A DNA stretch of 64,000 nucleotides, taken from Alistipes sp. Lineage in GTDB: Bacteria; Bacteroidota; Bacteroidia; Bacteroidales; Rikenellaceae. The notes under the pieces were generated by a model, which saw nothing but the letters and a program-made list of their open reading frames with translations, searched no databases and had not been told where the DNA came from. Numbering within the stretch: the first letter of the stretch is position 1; every line of letters starts with the position of its first letter. Shown piece after piece: positions 43,099 to 52,853 of this stretch. The position numbers and the translations under genes are program-made. Where the stretch lies: positions 1-64,000 of the forward strand of contig JAFLRR010000007.1 of the NCBI GenBank assembly GCA_022511345.1. Direction: 5' to 3'.

Positions 43099-45627
43099 AT
43101 GACCACACGAATCTTGATGCTGCTGACGCTCGCCGCGTCGGCATTTACGGCGCGGGCGCAGGAGAATGTGCCCGCATTCCGCGTTTCACGGCCCGTGGAG
43201 CTGCACGAACCGCTGCAGTGGGGCGACAGTCTCGACTTCAAGGGAGACCGCTTCACCCGAAAGGCGCTCCTGCAGTCGCCCGCAGACCTGGGCCGCACTG
43301 CAGACGACGAACTGATGACCGCCGACAGCGGCGGATGCATTTGGCTCGAAAAGCCCGCGAGCGGAGCGCTCCTGCACCGCCTGCACACCCGCTTAAGGGC
43401 CGAGCGATTCATGAAAGGCGAGCTGAAAGTCACGGCGACGGTGCCATTCGAGGTATTCGTCGACGGCAAGTCGCAGAGTGTGAGCGACAAGACGCAGGAC
43501 TCGATTCAGAATGCACGTCCCTCGTCGGTAAAGCTGCGGCTGGAGCCCGAGAAGGATTGCGACGTGGTCATAAAGCTGCTGGCGGCAGCCGACGGCCCCG
43601 AGCCGCAGCTGCGCTGCCAGACCGTCAAAGAGAAGGAGTTCGAGCAGACGGGACTGCGTGTCGACCCCGACATGAAACGCCGCCTGTCGCTGCATGAGAC
43701 GGCATTCGGCGCCCGTGTGAGCTCGGTGTCCATGTCGCCCGACGGCCGCTACCTGCTCATGAGAACCAGCGAGAGCTGGGGACCCAACAAATCCCGCACC
43801 AACGGCGAAGTGCTCGAGACAGCCTCGGGCCGAAAGATACTCCACCGCCTGCCAGCGGCTGCGGCGTGGATGCCCTCGGGCAGCCGCCTCTACTACACCG
43901 TCGCCTCGGAGCGCGGCCATGCGCTCGTGGTGCTCGACCCCGCAACCGGCACCGAGACCATCGTGGCTGACAACATCCCCGAGGGCGGATTCAGATGGTC
44001 GCCCGACGAGAGACACCTGATTTACAACCGCTCGGACCGCGGCGAGAAGAGCGAAGGTCCGCTCCGCCGTCTGGTGACGCCCGACGACCGCATACCCGGC
44101 TCGCGCGACCGCAGCTATCCGGCAGTATACGACCTCGCAACGGGCGGCACGATGCGTCTGGCATACGGACACAACAGCGTGCATGTGAACGACATATCGC
44201 CCGACGGCAGCCGACTGCTCTGCTCGGCCTCGCGCGAGGATATAACCAAGCGTCCTTTCTCGCTCAACACCCTGCTCGAGATTGACATGACAACCGGCCG
44301 GGCCGACACGCTCGTGTGCGACGATGCGTTCGTAAACCGCGCGCTCTACTCGCCCGACGGAGGCAAAGTGCTGGTGCTGGGCTCGCCCGAAGCATTCGGA
44401 GGAATAGGCCGCAACTGCCAACTGCCGATACCAAACAGCTATGACATACAGGCATTCATACTCGACCGCACCGACCGCAGCGTCAAGCCTCTGACTGTCG
44501 ACTTCGACCCCTCGATAGAGAGCGCCGTGTGGAGCCGCGACGGATACATATACATGAATGTCACCGACAAGGACTGCCGCCACATCTACCGCTGCGACCC
44601 CGGAAAGGGAACATTCACGATGCTCGACCTCAGGCAGGACGTGATAACGCAGTTCTCGCTGGCCAAGGAGTCGCCCCGCACTGCGGCTTATGTGGGCGGA
44701 GGATACGAATCGTCGGGCGCAGCCTATCTCTACGACATGAAAAGCGGCCGCTCGACGCTGCTGGCCGACCCCATGGCCGCGATACTCGATGACATAGAGC
44801 TCGGACACACCGAGCCGTGGAGCTTCACGGCAGCCGACGGCACCCTGATAGAGGGCACGATGTGTCTGCCGCCCGACTTCGACCCCGAGCGGAAATATCC
44901 CCTGATAGTCTACTACTACGGCGGCACGACGCCCACAACGCGCGGAATAACCTCGCCATACAGCCCGCAGCTCTTCGCCTCGCGAGACTATGTGGTCTAT
45001 GTCATACAGCCCAGCGGCGCAATAGGATTCGGACAGGAGTTCTCGGCGCGCCACGTGAACGCCTGGGGCGACTACACGGCCGACGAGATAATCGAGGGCA
45101 CGAAGCGTTTCTGCCAGGAGCATCCGTTCGTCGATGCGGAGCGCATAGGATGCCTCGGCGCATCATACGGAGGATTCATGACAATGTATCTGCAGACCAA
45201 AACCGACATATTCGCCGCTGCAGCCTCGCACGCAGGAATAAGCAACGTGACCAGCTACTGGGGCGAGGGATACTGGGGATACTCCTACAACAGCACGGCC
45301 GCGGCCGACAGCTATCCGTGGTCGAATCCCGAGCTCTTCACCGAGCACGGCGCGCTGTTCAACGCCGACAAGATAAACACGCCTCTGCTGCTGCTCCACG
45401 GCTCGGTCGACACCAATGTGCCCATAGGCGAGAGCATACAGCTCTACAACGCACTGAAGATTCTGGGCAAGACGGCCGAGTTCATAACCGTCGACGGCGA
45501 AAACCACTTCATCAGCGACTACAACAAGCGCGTGCTGTGGCACAACTCCATAATGGCGTGGTTCGCCCGGTTCCTGCAGGGCAGCCCCGAGTGGTGGAAT
45601 GACCTCTACCCCGAAAGAAACTGGTAA
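43099..45627 (+). CDS. prolyl oligopeptidase family (S9) serine peptidase, secreted
   Basis: The 842-residue protein has a Sec signal peptide (to about residue 20, ARAQ). A beta-propeller-like WD40-type region with repeated SPDGRYLL, SPDERHLIY and SPDGSRLL blades follows, and then an alpha/beta hydrolase domain. The catalytic triad is Ser689 in GASYGGF, Asp771 in GSVDTN and His803 in ENHF. It is likely a periplasmic dipeptidyl- or oligopeptidase. The ATG at 43099 is set by the signal peptide. Confidence 0.93.
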   Translation: MTTRILMLLTLAASAFTARAQENVPAFRVSRPVELHEPLQWGDSLDFKGDRFTRKALLQSPADLGRTADDELMTADSGGCIWLEKPASGALLHRLHTRLRAERFMKGELKVTATVPFEVFVDGKSQSVSDKTQDSIQNARPSSVKLRLEPEKDCDVVIKLLAAADGPEPQLRCQTVKEKEFEQTGLRVDPDMKRRLSLHETAFGARVSSVSMSPDGRYLLMRTSESWGPNKSRTNGEVLETASGRKILHRLPAAAAWMPSGSRLYYTVASERGHALVVLDPATGTETIVADNIPEGGFRWSPDERHLIYNRSDRGEKSEGPLRRLVTPDDRIPGSRDRSYPAVYDLATGGTMRLAYGHNSVHVNDISPDGSRLLCSASREDITKRPFSLNTLLEIDMTTGRADTLVCDDAFVNRALYSPDGGKVLVLGSPEAFGGIGRNCQLPIPNSYDIQAFILDRTDRSVKPLTVDFDPSIESAVWSRDGYIYMNVTDKDCRHIYRCDPGKGTFTMLDLRQDVITQFSLAKESPRTAAYVGGGYESSGAAYLYDMKSGRSTLLADPMAAILDDIELGHTEPWSFTAADGTLIEGTMCLPPDFDPERKYPLIVYYYGGTTPTTRGITSPYSPQLFASRDYVVYVIQPSGAIGFGQEFSARHVNAWGDYTADEIIEGTKRFCQEHPFVDAERIGCLGASYGGFMTMYLQTKTDIFAAAASHAGISNVTSYWGEGYWGYSYNSTAAADSYPWSNPELFTEHGALFNADKINTPLLLLHGSVDTNVPIGESIQLYNALKILGKTAEFITVDGENHFISDYNKRVLWHNSIMAWFARFLQGSPEWWNDLYPERNW

Positions 45628-45662
45628 AGAGAACTGAACGAGACTGCAACTCAAAACTGAAT

Positions 45663-46664
45663 ATGAAACGTGTTATAGGTATAGGCAATGCCCTGACGGA
45701 CATGCTCGTAAATTTGAAAAGCGACGATGTGCTCGAGCGCTTTTCGCTGCCCAAGGGCTCGATGAGCCTGGTCGACGCCAAACTGCAGACCGAAATATCG
45801 AAATCGGTGGCCGGTCTGCCCTACTCGCTATCGCTCGGAGGCTCGGCCGGAAACACCATACGCGCCATGGCCCGCTTAGGATGCGATACGGGATTCATAG
45901 GCAAGGTGGGTGTCGACACCACGGGCGACTTCTTCGAGCAGGCGCTCGAAAACATAGGCGTGGAGCCATTCGTTTTCCGCGGCAGCGAGAAGTCGGGAAA
46001 GTGCGTGTCGCTCATCTCGCCCGACGGCGAGCGGACCATGGTCACGCACCTCGGCGCCGCTCTCGAACTCTCGGCCTCGGACATCAAAGCCGAGATGTTC
46101 AGCGGCTACGACTGCCTCTACGTCGAGGGTTATCTGGTGCAGGACCATGAGCTGATACGCTCGGCGATGCGCACGGCCCGCCAGGCGGGTCTGAAGGTGG
46201 CCATCGACCTGGCCAGCTTCAACGTGGTGGCCGAGAGCCTCGACTTCCTGCGCGGGCTGGTCGACGAATATGTCGACATAATCTTCGCCAACGAAGACGA
46301 AGCCAAGGTCTTCACCGGCGAGCAGGAGCCCCTGAATGCCCTGCAGGCCATATCGCAGATGTGCGAGCTGGCCGTGGTCAAGATAGGCGTCAAGGGCGCC
46401 ATCATCAAGCGCGGCAGCGAAGTGGTGCACGTGGGCATCATGGCCGCCGCCAAGCGGGTGGACACCACGGGCGCCGGCGACTTCTACGCCGCAGGCTTCA
46501 TGGCCGGACTGTGCGAGGGACTGTCGCTCAGGCAGTGCGGCACGATAGGTGCCGTGACGGCCGGCAAGGTCATAGAGGTCGTGGGCACGACATTCGGCGA
46601 GGAGGCGTGGCGCGAGATATTCCGCCTGGTGCGCAAAATCAAAACCGAGAACTATCTATTCTGA
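45663..46664 (+). CDS. PfkB family carbohydrate/nucleoside kinase, adenosine kinase-like
   Basis: The 333-residue protein has the ribokinase fold: GIGNALTDMLV at the N-terminus, SLGGSAGNTIRAMARLG, and the C-terminal DTTGAGDFYAAGF with the catalytic Asp. It resembles the Bacteroidetes proteins annotated adenosine kinase, but a sugar kinase activity is possible. If it phosphorylates adenosine, it would remove the product of the SAH hydrolase encoded at 17-18 kb. That link is inferred. Confidence 0.88.
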   Translation: MKRVIGIGNALTDMLVNLKSDDVLERFSLPKGSMSLVDAKLQTEISKSVAGLPYSLSLGGSAGNTIRAMARLGCDTGFIGKVGVDTTGDFFEQALENIGVEPFVFRGSEKSGKCVSLISPDGERTMVTHLGAALELSASDIKAEMFSGYDCLYVEGYLVQDHELIRSAMRTARQAGLKVAIDLASFNVVAESLDFLRGLVDEYVDIIFANEDEAKVFTGEQEPLNALQAISQMCELAVVKIGVKGAIIKRGSEVVHVGIMAAAKRVDTTGAGDFYAAGFMAGLCEGLSLRQCGTIGAVTAGKVIEVVGTTFGEEAWREIFRLVRKIKTENYLF

Positions 46665-46679
46665 GCCCGCGCGGTACGG

Positions 46680-46703
46680 CAGCAGGCTCCGGGCCTGCTG
46701 TTT
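46680..46703 (+). terminator. hairpin terminator after the PfkB family kinase
   Basis: AGCAGGC pairs with GCCTGCT around a short loop and is followed by TTT. It directly abuts the -33 element of the next promoter. Confidence 0.65.
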
Positions 46704-46731
46704 GGTATTTGCCGGAATTTGGTTAAATTTG
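46701..46731 (+). promoter_or_regulatory. promoter of the glycosyltransferase gene
   Basis: TTTG (46701-46704), 19 bp, then TAAATTTG (46724-46731) is a near-perfect Bacteroidetes promoter, 29 bp upstream of the ATG. Confidence 0.7.
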
Positions 46732-46759
46732 TTTCACGCAAACGCAAAACAGCATCGAC

Positions 46760-47596
46760 ATGAAACGCATAGCCGCCATAACGATGGTCCGCAACGACGA
46801 CTTCTTCCTTGCAAAGTGGGTCGCATACTACGGCAAAGAGCTCGGACTGGAGAACCTCTATATCTATTTCGACGGTCTGGACCAGCAGATTGCCGACTTC
46901 TGCCGCGACACCCATGCCCAGGCGGTCGAGAAGATAGGCACCCACGTGGTGTCGGCCGAGAAGGGACGCCTGCGCTTCCTCTCGGAGAAGGCCTCGGCAC
47001 TGCTGAGCAGCGGATACGACATGGTCATAGGTGTCGACGCCGACGAGTTCATCGTCGTGGACCCAAAGAGGGGCAAGTCGCTGGCCGAATACCTGAGCGA
47101 ATGCAAAATCGGCGTGTCGCTCTCGGCTCTGGGACTCGACTTCGGCCAGAAGCTGGGCGAAGAGGGCGACCTGACGGCTGAACAGCCGTTCCTGCGCCAG
47201 CGCCACTATGCTCAGATAGGCACGCGGTACACCAAGCCGTCGGTGGTGGCCAAGCCCTGCGTGTGGGGCTCGGGATTCCACCGAATCAAAGGGCACAACT
47301 TCAGCATAGGCAAAGATTTGTATCTGCTCCACTTCGGCTATTGCGACAAGCGCCGTCTGGAGGAGCGGTTCAACGACGCCAGCCGCCTGTCGCAGGGCTG
47401 GGGAAAGCATATGCAGAAACGCTCGCGGACAATACGCTACGTGACCGAGCTCAAGGCCCGCGACTTCGACCGCTGGACCCGCTTCGCGCGAATCTGCCAG
47501 ACCGTGGTGCGGCCGCCGTATGCGTGGAACAAGCCCTCGATGCTCGAGCTGCGCATCGTGGTGCGCATACCCGACCGTTTCGCCGACATACTCTGA
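46760..47596 (+). CDS. glycosyltransferase family 2-like protein
   Basis: The 278-residue protein resembles the Glyco_tranf_2_4 type, which often decorates surface glycans. It begins with AAITMVRNDDFFLAKWVAYYGKEL and has LENLYIYFDGLDQ. The DxD-like GVDADEFIVVD (about 93-103) should bind the sugar nucleotide metal. No membrane segment is evident. It is followed at 4 bp by a flavin reductase gene, with UDP-glucose dehydrogenase further on. Confidence 0.82.
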   Translation: MKRIAAITMVRNDDFFLAKWVAYYGKELGLENLYIYFDGLDQQIADFCRDTHAQAVEKIGTHVVSAEKGRLRFLSEKASALLSSGYDMVIGVDADEFIVVDPKRGKSLAEYLSECKIGVSLSALGLDFGQKLGEEGDLTAEQPFLRQRHYAQIGTRYTKPSVVAKPCVWGSGFHRIKGHNFSIGKDLYLLHFGYCDKRRLEERFNDASRLSQGWGKHMQKRSRTIRYVTELKARDFDRWTRFARICQTVVRPPYAWNKPSMLELRIVVRIPDRFADIL

Positions 47597-47600
47597 TGCC

Positions 47601-48203
47601 ATGAAAGAGAGCTGGAAGCCGGGAACAATGATATACCCCCTGCCCGCCGTGCTGGTGGGATGCGGAGCCGATGAGAGCGAGTACAACCTGCTGACCGCCT
47701 CGTGGACGGGCACGGTGTGCAGCGAGCCGCCGATGTGCTACGTCTCGCTGCGGCCCGAGCGGCACTCCTACCCCATCATCCGACGCACGGGCGAGTTCAC
47801 CATAAACCTCACCACGGCCTCCATGGCGCGCGCCGCAGACTGGTGCGGCGTCAGGTCGGGCCGCGACTTCGACAAGTTCGCCGAGTGCGGACTCACGCCC
47901 CTGGCGGGCGAGAAGGTTGCGGCACCGTCGGTTGACGAGTCGCCCGTGTCGATAGAGTGCCGCGTGCGCGAAATCATACCGCTGGGCTCGCACGACATGT
48001 TCCTGGCCGATGTGGTCAACGTGCGCGTAGACCAGGCGCTCATCGACCCCGACACGGGGCGCTTCGACCTGGCGCGGGCCGGAATGCTGGCATATTCGCA
48101 CGGCGAATATTTCGAGCTGGGCCGATTCATCGGCCGCTTCGGGTGGTCGGTGCGCAAGAAAAAGCCCCGCGGCCGCAAAAGAAAAATTGACACTATTAAA
48201 TAA
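47601..48203 (+). CDS. flavin reductase family protein
   Basis: The 200-residue protein has the flavin reductase-like split barrel. It begins with PGTMIYPLPAVLVGCG, has LLTASWTGTVCSEPPMCYVSLRPERHSYPIIRRTGEFTINL in the middle, and DMFLADVVNVRVDQ later. Members bind FMN and reduce it or act as oxidoreductases. The target is unknown. It lies 4 bp after the glycosyltransferase and 9 bp before ugd. Confidence 0.87.
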   Translation: MKESWKPGTMIYPLPAVLVGCGADESEYNLLTASWTGTVCSEPPMCYVSLRPERHSYPIIRRTGEFTINLTTASMARAADWCGVRSGRDFDKFAECGLTPLAGEKVAAPSVDESPVSIECRVREIIPLGSHDMFLADVVNVRVDQALIDPDTGRFDLARAGMLAYSHGEYFELGRFIGRFGWSVRKKKPRGRKRKIDTIK

Positions 48204-48212
48204 GGTTACACT

Positions 48213-49523
48213 ATGAACATTGCAATAGTCGGTTCGGGCTATGTGGGTTTGGTGTCGGGCGCATGCTTCGCTGAGACGGGAGTCGACGTGACGTGCGTGG
48301 ACATCGACGCCGAAAAGATAGCCCGCCTGCAGCAGGGCATCATCCCCATCTACGAACCCGGCCTCGACGAGCTCGTGCGCCGCAATTTCGAGGCGGGTCG
48401 CCTGCACTTCACCACCGACCTGGCCTCGTGTCTCGACAATGTCGAGCTGGTATTTTCGGCCGTCGGCACCCCGCCCGACGAGGACGGCTCGGCCGATTTG
48501 CGCTATGTATTCGACGTTGCGCGCACCTTCGGCCGCAACATTAAAAAATACACCATACTGGTCACCAAGTCGACCGTCCCCGTGGGTACGGCCGCCCGCG
48601 TGCGCCGGCTCATCGAGCAGGAGCTGCGCGAGCGCGGCGCCGAGGTGCCCTTCGAGGTGGCGTCGAACCCCGAGTTTCTGAAGGAGGGCGCCGCCATCAA
48701 GGACTTCATGTCGCCCGACCGCGTGGTCGTGGGCGTGGAGAGCGAGCGTGCGCGCAAGGTCATGGAGCGGCTGTACAGGCCCTTCATGCTCAACAACTTC
48801 CGCGTATGCTTCATGGACATACCCTCGGCCGAGATGACCAAATATGCAGCCAACGCCATGCTGGCCACGCGCATCTCGTTCATGAACGACATAGCCAACC
48901 TGTGCGAGCTTGTGGGCGCCGACGTCGACATGGTTCGCAAGGGCATCGGCACCGACGCACGCATCGGCAGCAAGTTTCTCTATGCCGGCTGCGGCTACGG
49001 CGGCTCGTGCTTCCCGAAGGATGTCAAGGCGCTGGCGCACACGGGTCGCGAGCACGGCTACACCATGCGCGTAATCGAGGCTGTCGAGGAGGTCAACGAG
49101 CGCCAGAAGTCGGTCCTCTTCCACAAAATCGAGCGTCTTGTCGGCGGCGTTGCAGGCAAGACCGTGGCCCTGTGGGGTCTGGCCTTCAAGCCCGAGACCG
49201 ACGACATGCGCGAAGCGCCGGCCCTGACCATCATCGACCGTCTGCTGGCCGCCGGGGCCACGGTACGCGTCTTCGACCCCGTTGCCATGAACGAGTGCCG
49301 CCGCCGCATCGGCGACCGCGTGGTCTACTGCCGCGACATGTACGATGCTGCCGACGGCGCCGACGCCGCAGCGCTGGTGACCGAGTGGAAGCAGTTCCGC
49401 ACCCCGTCGTGGAGCTCAATTCGCCGGCTCATGCGGGGCGACATAATCGTCGACGGCCGCAACATTTTCGACCGCCACGAGCTCGAGCAGGAGGGATTCC
49501 GGCTGGAATCAATCGGAAAATAA
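48213..49523 (+). CDS. ugd: UDP-glucose 6-dehydrogenase
   Basis: The 436-residue protein oxidises UDP-glucose to UDP-glucuronate for surface polysaccharides. It has the N-terminal NAD-binding MNIAIVGSGYVGLVSGACFAE, the STVPVGT motif, catalytic Cys266 in GCGYGGSCFPKD, and GLAFKPETDDMREAP in the C-terminal domain. The length is normal for the family. Together with the nearby glycosyltransferase it suggests capsule or LPS sugar supply, but no larger polysaccharide cluster is present. Confidence 0.96.
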   Translation: MNIAIVGSGYVGLVSGACFAETGVDVTCVDIDAEKIARLQQGIIPIYEPGLDELVRRNFEAGRLHFTTDLASCLDNVELVFSAVGTPPDEDGSADLRYVFDVARTFGRNIKKYTILVTKSTVPVGTAARVRRLIEQELRERGAEVPFEVASNPEFLKEGAAIKDFMSPDRVVVGVESERARKVMERLYRPFMLNNFRVCFMDIPSAEMTKYAANAMLATRISFMNDIANLCELVGADVDMVRKGIGTDARIGSKFLYAGCGYGGSCFPKDVKALAHTGREHGYTMRVIEAVEEVNERQKSVLFHKIERLVGGVAGKTVALWGLAFKPETDDMREAPALTIIDRLLAAGATVRVFDPVAMNECRRRIGDRVVYCRDMYDAADGADAAALVTEWKQFRTPSWSSIRRLMRGDIIVDGRNIFDRHELEQEGFRLESIGK

Positions 49524-49549
49524 TCGCACTTTTTCGACACTAATATCTG

Positions 49550-49579
49550 CCGCAGAATTAACACATTCTGCGGTTTTTT
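49550..49579 (+). terminator. rho-independent terminator after ugd
   Basis: CCGCAGAAT pairs with ATTCTGCGG around a 6-nt loop and is followed by TTTTTT. Confidence 0.9.
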
Positions 49580-49639
49580 ACATTTAGGGCATACCAGAAT
49601 TACGGATATTCAAACATTTGCGCTAAGGGGAGGGTAAAA

Positions 49640-49693
49640 CGTTGCGATTTTTTAGTATCTTTGCAACGTGCTTTTTTATGCACAAAGCGCTTT
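49640..49693 (+). promoter_or_regulatory. promoter region of the large lipoprotein gene with inverted repeats
   Basis: TATCTTTG (49656-49663) matches the -7 consensus. It is bracketed by CGTTGC (49640-49645) and GCAACG (49663-49668), an inverted repeat that overlaps the -7 box and could be an operator. A second palindrome, AAAGCGCTTT (49684-49693), lies in the leader. No -33 element was seen. Confidence 0.5.
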
Positions 49694-49717
49694 TTTTATA
49701 TTTTAAGTTAAGTTATT

Positions 49718-52700
49718 ATGAAGAGAAAATGGTTCTCCATGGCATCCATGTGGCTTGCAGCCTTTGCGCTGGCATTCGCAGGATGCTCCGAAAGCGAAGG
49801 TGACAACATCCCCGAAGGGGGTGGGTCGCCCATTGATCCCCCTACCATCGAGTTTGCACAGCAGATTCAGATCGACGAGACCGGCGAGTGGCCTGTTGCC
49901 AAGGTTGCCGTGACCGTTTCGCAGAATGCCGAGAACTGGTTCTGGAAGTTCGACGAGTCGACTCGCGGCTATCAGGACTGGACCATGCTCGAGCCCTCGC
50001 GCAGCAGCATCGAGTTCCCGGTACTCTACACCGGCACCTACACGCTGTCGGTTTATGCCAAGAATGCAGGCGGCCAGAGCCAGGTCAAGACTGCCGATTT
50101 CAATGTGACCATCCCCGAGAAGTTCGGCGACGTGTTCGCAGCCATCGACTGGCACCTGAACGCCGACAAGACCGAGGTTGAGTTCACCATCTCGACCACC
50201 GACGCTACCGAGCAGTGGTACTACGAGTTCGTACCCGTTGAGGAGGCTACCGCTTTCGACGGCCAGAACATTCCCGATACCTTCACCGAGGGCGACGAGA
50301 CCACCTTCTCGCTGCCGTTCGAGCTCAACACCGAGTACAAGATGACTGTCATCGCTGTCAACGGCGGCGGCAAGAGAGCCACCAGCGCTACGGTAAGCTA
50401 TGAGGCTTCCGAGGGCGGCGCCGAGGCCGAGGCTCTTGCAGCTGTCAAGTTCACCATCAGCGACGACAAGGACGAGATAACCTTCACCGTGACCACCACC
50501 AAGGCTACCGAGGCGTGGTACTACGAGTTCGCCGCTGCCGACGAGGCGACCGAGCTGCCCGAGACCATCACCGAGATACCCGACACCTTCGAGGAGGGCA
50601 CCGAGGCTACCTTCACTCTCCCCTACGAGGTCAACACCGCCTATGTGATGAGCGTCATCGCCCAGGCAGGCGACAACTACACCGCCACCGTTCTGGAGAT
50701 TACCACCGACTGGGCACTGCCCGTCATGGAGATTCTGGGCGCCAACTTCAGCTATGCTGACGACACCTACCGCGCTACCCTCAAGCCCTCGCAGGCTACC
50801 ACCAAGTACTACTACTACTGGGGCCCGATCGACTACTCCGTCGACGGCGGAAGCGCTACCGACCCCTATGCTATCGAGGAGATTTTCGCTTACATCGAGG
50901 AGCAGGATGTCGACAAGCTCATCGAAATCGGCTTCATCGAGGTCGAGGGCAACGAGAGCGACGATCTCGAGTATGTAGCAGGTCCCTTCCAGGGTACGAC
51001 CTACAACAAGGAGTTCACCTACGGACACTCGCTCACCTACACCCCCTACGGCCTTGTAGCTGTGGCAGTCAACGCTGCCGGCTGGTCGGAGCCCAAGTAC
51101 GAGTGGCCCGTGGCACCCGCACCCACGTTCTACACCGAGCCCACAGTCACCGTAACCGGTCCGTGGACTGTCAATGTAAACTACAGCATGGGCAACGGCC
51201 TGCAGCGCTTCGTTATCGGCGCAATCACCACCAACACCACCGAAATTCCCCAGTCGGGCGGTGCTGAGACTCAGCCTTACGACGAGGCCAAATTCATCGA
51301 CGCTGCCCAGCTCTCCATCGAAGCCTCCGGCCGTCAGGATGGCTACAGCATCCAGACCTATGCCGTCGTTTCGACTTCGGGTGTCGAGATTAGCGAGCTG
51401 AACCTCTACCGCAACACCCCCTCGACTCAGGATCCCGCAGGTCTGCGTCTGATTCCCAACACCGAGTACACGGTGGCTCTATACGGCGTAACGGCCGACA
51501 ACGAGTCGTTCGTCAAGACCTACAACTTCACCTCGCTGCCCTTCGCAACCTCGGCCGACGCTGCTGTCAAGCCGACCGTATCGGTCACCGAGAACGGTTC
51601 GAACTCCGCTTCGGTTCACATCGAGGCTGCCGGCGCACACCGCATCTTCTACGGCTACAAGGATGTCAGCACCTTCAGCGACACTGACCTCTACAATGCA
51701 TATGTCACCAGCGAAGGCACCTTCAGCACATACGAAGGCCCCATCGACTTCGACTTCAGGAAGACCAACCCCTCGGCTACCTATGTCGCATATGCTGCTG
51801 CCATCGACTCCAACGGCAAGATCAGCCAGGCTGTTTACGAAAAAATCGAGTCCGAGGAGGTTAAGCACGACAGCGCTGCCAAGATCAACTCTGTTCAGGC
51901 TACCTACTTCACCCCGCAGGATGCAGACCATCTGCAGTCAGGTTATCTGAAGCTCAAGATCGATATGAACGAGCAGGTTGCCAAGGTCAAGATTCTGGCC
52001 GTGCACACCTCCTCGATCGAGGGCAACCCCACCCTGTCGCTGCTCGACAGCTGGTTCTCCAACGAGCAGGGTGTCGTTACGACCTACGACCGTTCGGAGG
52101 TCGAGTCCGATGACTTCGCAATCTGGTACTCGCAGGCCAACGAGGCTCACTGGTTCTATCTGATGCCTGTCGATGCCGACGGCAACTTCGGTGTTTACAC
52201 CAACCTCGGCTTTACTACGGCTAGCATGACCGACGGATCGATGTGGAGCCGCTCGTTCACCTACTCCGGTCCCCGCGAGGAGGTGGTAGCCGGCGACAAT
52301 GAGTACATCAAGCAGAACATCAAGGGCGCTGCCAACGGATGGCTCAAGCTGACCTTATCGGATGACGTATCAGGTGGTCCCGACTACGCCAAGTATACGG
52401 CTACATGGGATGCCAAGGCCGAGGGATATGAGGATGTAGCTTATGTATATCTCATCTCGTTAGGTATTGTCAACGTATCCACCGACAATATAGTCAGCAC
52501 TATCAAACAGGGTCTGGCCAACTATACTCCCGACATGACCGGATTTGGGTTCGACGTAGAGTATCCGTGCCAGGCTCTGGATTGGGACACTGTAAACAAC
52601 CCCATAACTTACAACAGAGGCTGGATGCAGAGATTATATCAGAACGAGGCTGTCGTATGGGCATCCATTCTTCAGGACAGCGAGGGCAACCTGACCGTCA

Positions 52701-52768
52701 AGGCGGCAGGTTATGCACCCGCAAGTGGTTACACGCCCGTCATCATCGACCTGACCGACGAGTTCTAA
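49718..52768 (+). CDS. large surface lipoprotein with tandem Ig/FN3-like repeats
   Basis: The 1016-residue protein has a lipoprotein signal peptide (LAFAGC) followed by SESEGDNIPEGGG, which resembles a Bacteroidetes lipoprotein surface-export signal. Three to four FN3/Ig-like modules of about 90-100 residues follow. Two adjacent copies (about 140-230 and 237-325) are clearly homologous: WYYEF, IPDTFxEG, TFxLPxExNTxYxMxVIA. Later regions are more diverged. No catalytic motif is seen. Codon use is biased to GCT/GAG/AAG and ACC, which suggests high expression. It forms a single-gene unit with its own promoter and terminator. A role in adhesion or glycan binding is speculative. Confidence 0.8.
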   Translation: MKRKWFSMASMWLAAFALAFAGCSESEGDNIPEGGGSPIDPPTIEFAQQIQIDETGEWPVAKVAVTVSQNAENWFWKFDESTRGYQDWTMLEPSRSSIEFPVLYTGTYTLSVYAKNAGGQSQVKTADFNVTIPEKFGDVFAAIDWHLNADKTEVEFTISTTDATEQWYYEFVPVEEATAFDGQNIPDTFTEGDETTFSLPFELNTEYKMTVIAVNGGGKRATSATVSYEASEGGAEAEALAAVKFTISDDKDEITFTVTTTKATEAWYYEFAAADEATELPETITEIPDTFEEGTEATFTLPYEVNTAYVMSVIAQAGDNYTATVLEITTDWALPVMEILGANFSYADDTYRATLKPSQATTKYYYYWGPIDYSVDGGSATDPYAIEEIFAYIEEQDVDKLIEIGFIEVEGNESDDLEYVAGPFQGTTYNKEFTYGHSLTYTPYGLVAVAVNAAGWSEPKYEWPVAPAPTFYTEPTVTVTGPWTVNVNYSMGNGLQRFVIGAITTNTTEIPQSGGAETQPYDEAKFIDAAQLSIEASGRQDGYSIQTYAVVSTSGVEISELNLYRNTPSTQDPAGLRLIPNTEYTVALYGVTADNESFVKTYNFTSLPFATSADAAVKPTVSVTENGSNSASVHIEAAGAHRIFYGYKDVSTFSDTDLYNAYVTSEGTFSTYEGPIDFDFRKTNPSATYVAYAAAIDSNGKISQAVYEKIESEEVKHDSAAKINSVQATYFTPQDADHLQSGYLKLKIDMNEQVAKVKILAVHTSSIEGNPTLSLLDSWFSNEQGVVTTYDRSEVESDDFAIWYSQANEAHWFYLMPVDADGNFGVYTNLGFTTASMTDGSMWSRSFTYSGPREEVVAGDNEYIKQNIKGAANGWLKLTLSDDVSGGPDYAKYTATWDAKAEGYEDVAYVYLISLGIVNVSTDNIVSTIKQGLANYTPDMTGFGFDVEYPCQALDWDTVNNPITYNRGWMQRLYQNEAVVWASILQDSEGNLTVKAAGYAPASGYTPVIIDLTDEF

Positions 52769-52788
52769 AAAATCGTCCCGTATTTTTC

Positions 52789-52820
52789 AAAGAGCTGCCT
52801 TTCGGGGCAGCTCTTTTTTT
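52789..52820 (+). terminator. rho-independent terminator after the large lipoprotein gene
   Basis: AAAGAGCTGCC, a TTTC loop and GGGGCAGCTCTTTTTTT form a strong hairpin with a T tract. Confidence 0.9.
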
Positions 52821-52853
52821 GTGGCGGCACAAGGCCGGGATGCGCAGACGGGC

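Noticed and set aside
44000..49523. Capsule or LPS biosynthesis cluster
   Set aside because: Only one glycosyltransferase and ugd are present, next to unrelated housekeeping genes. There is no flippase, polymerase or further sugar-nucleotide gene.
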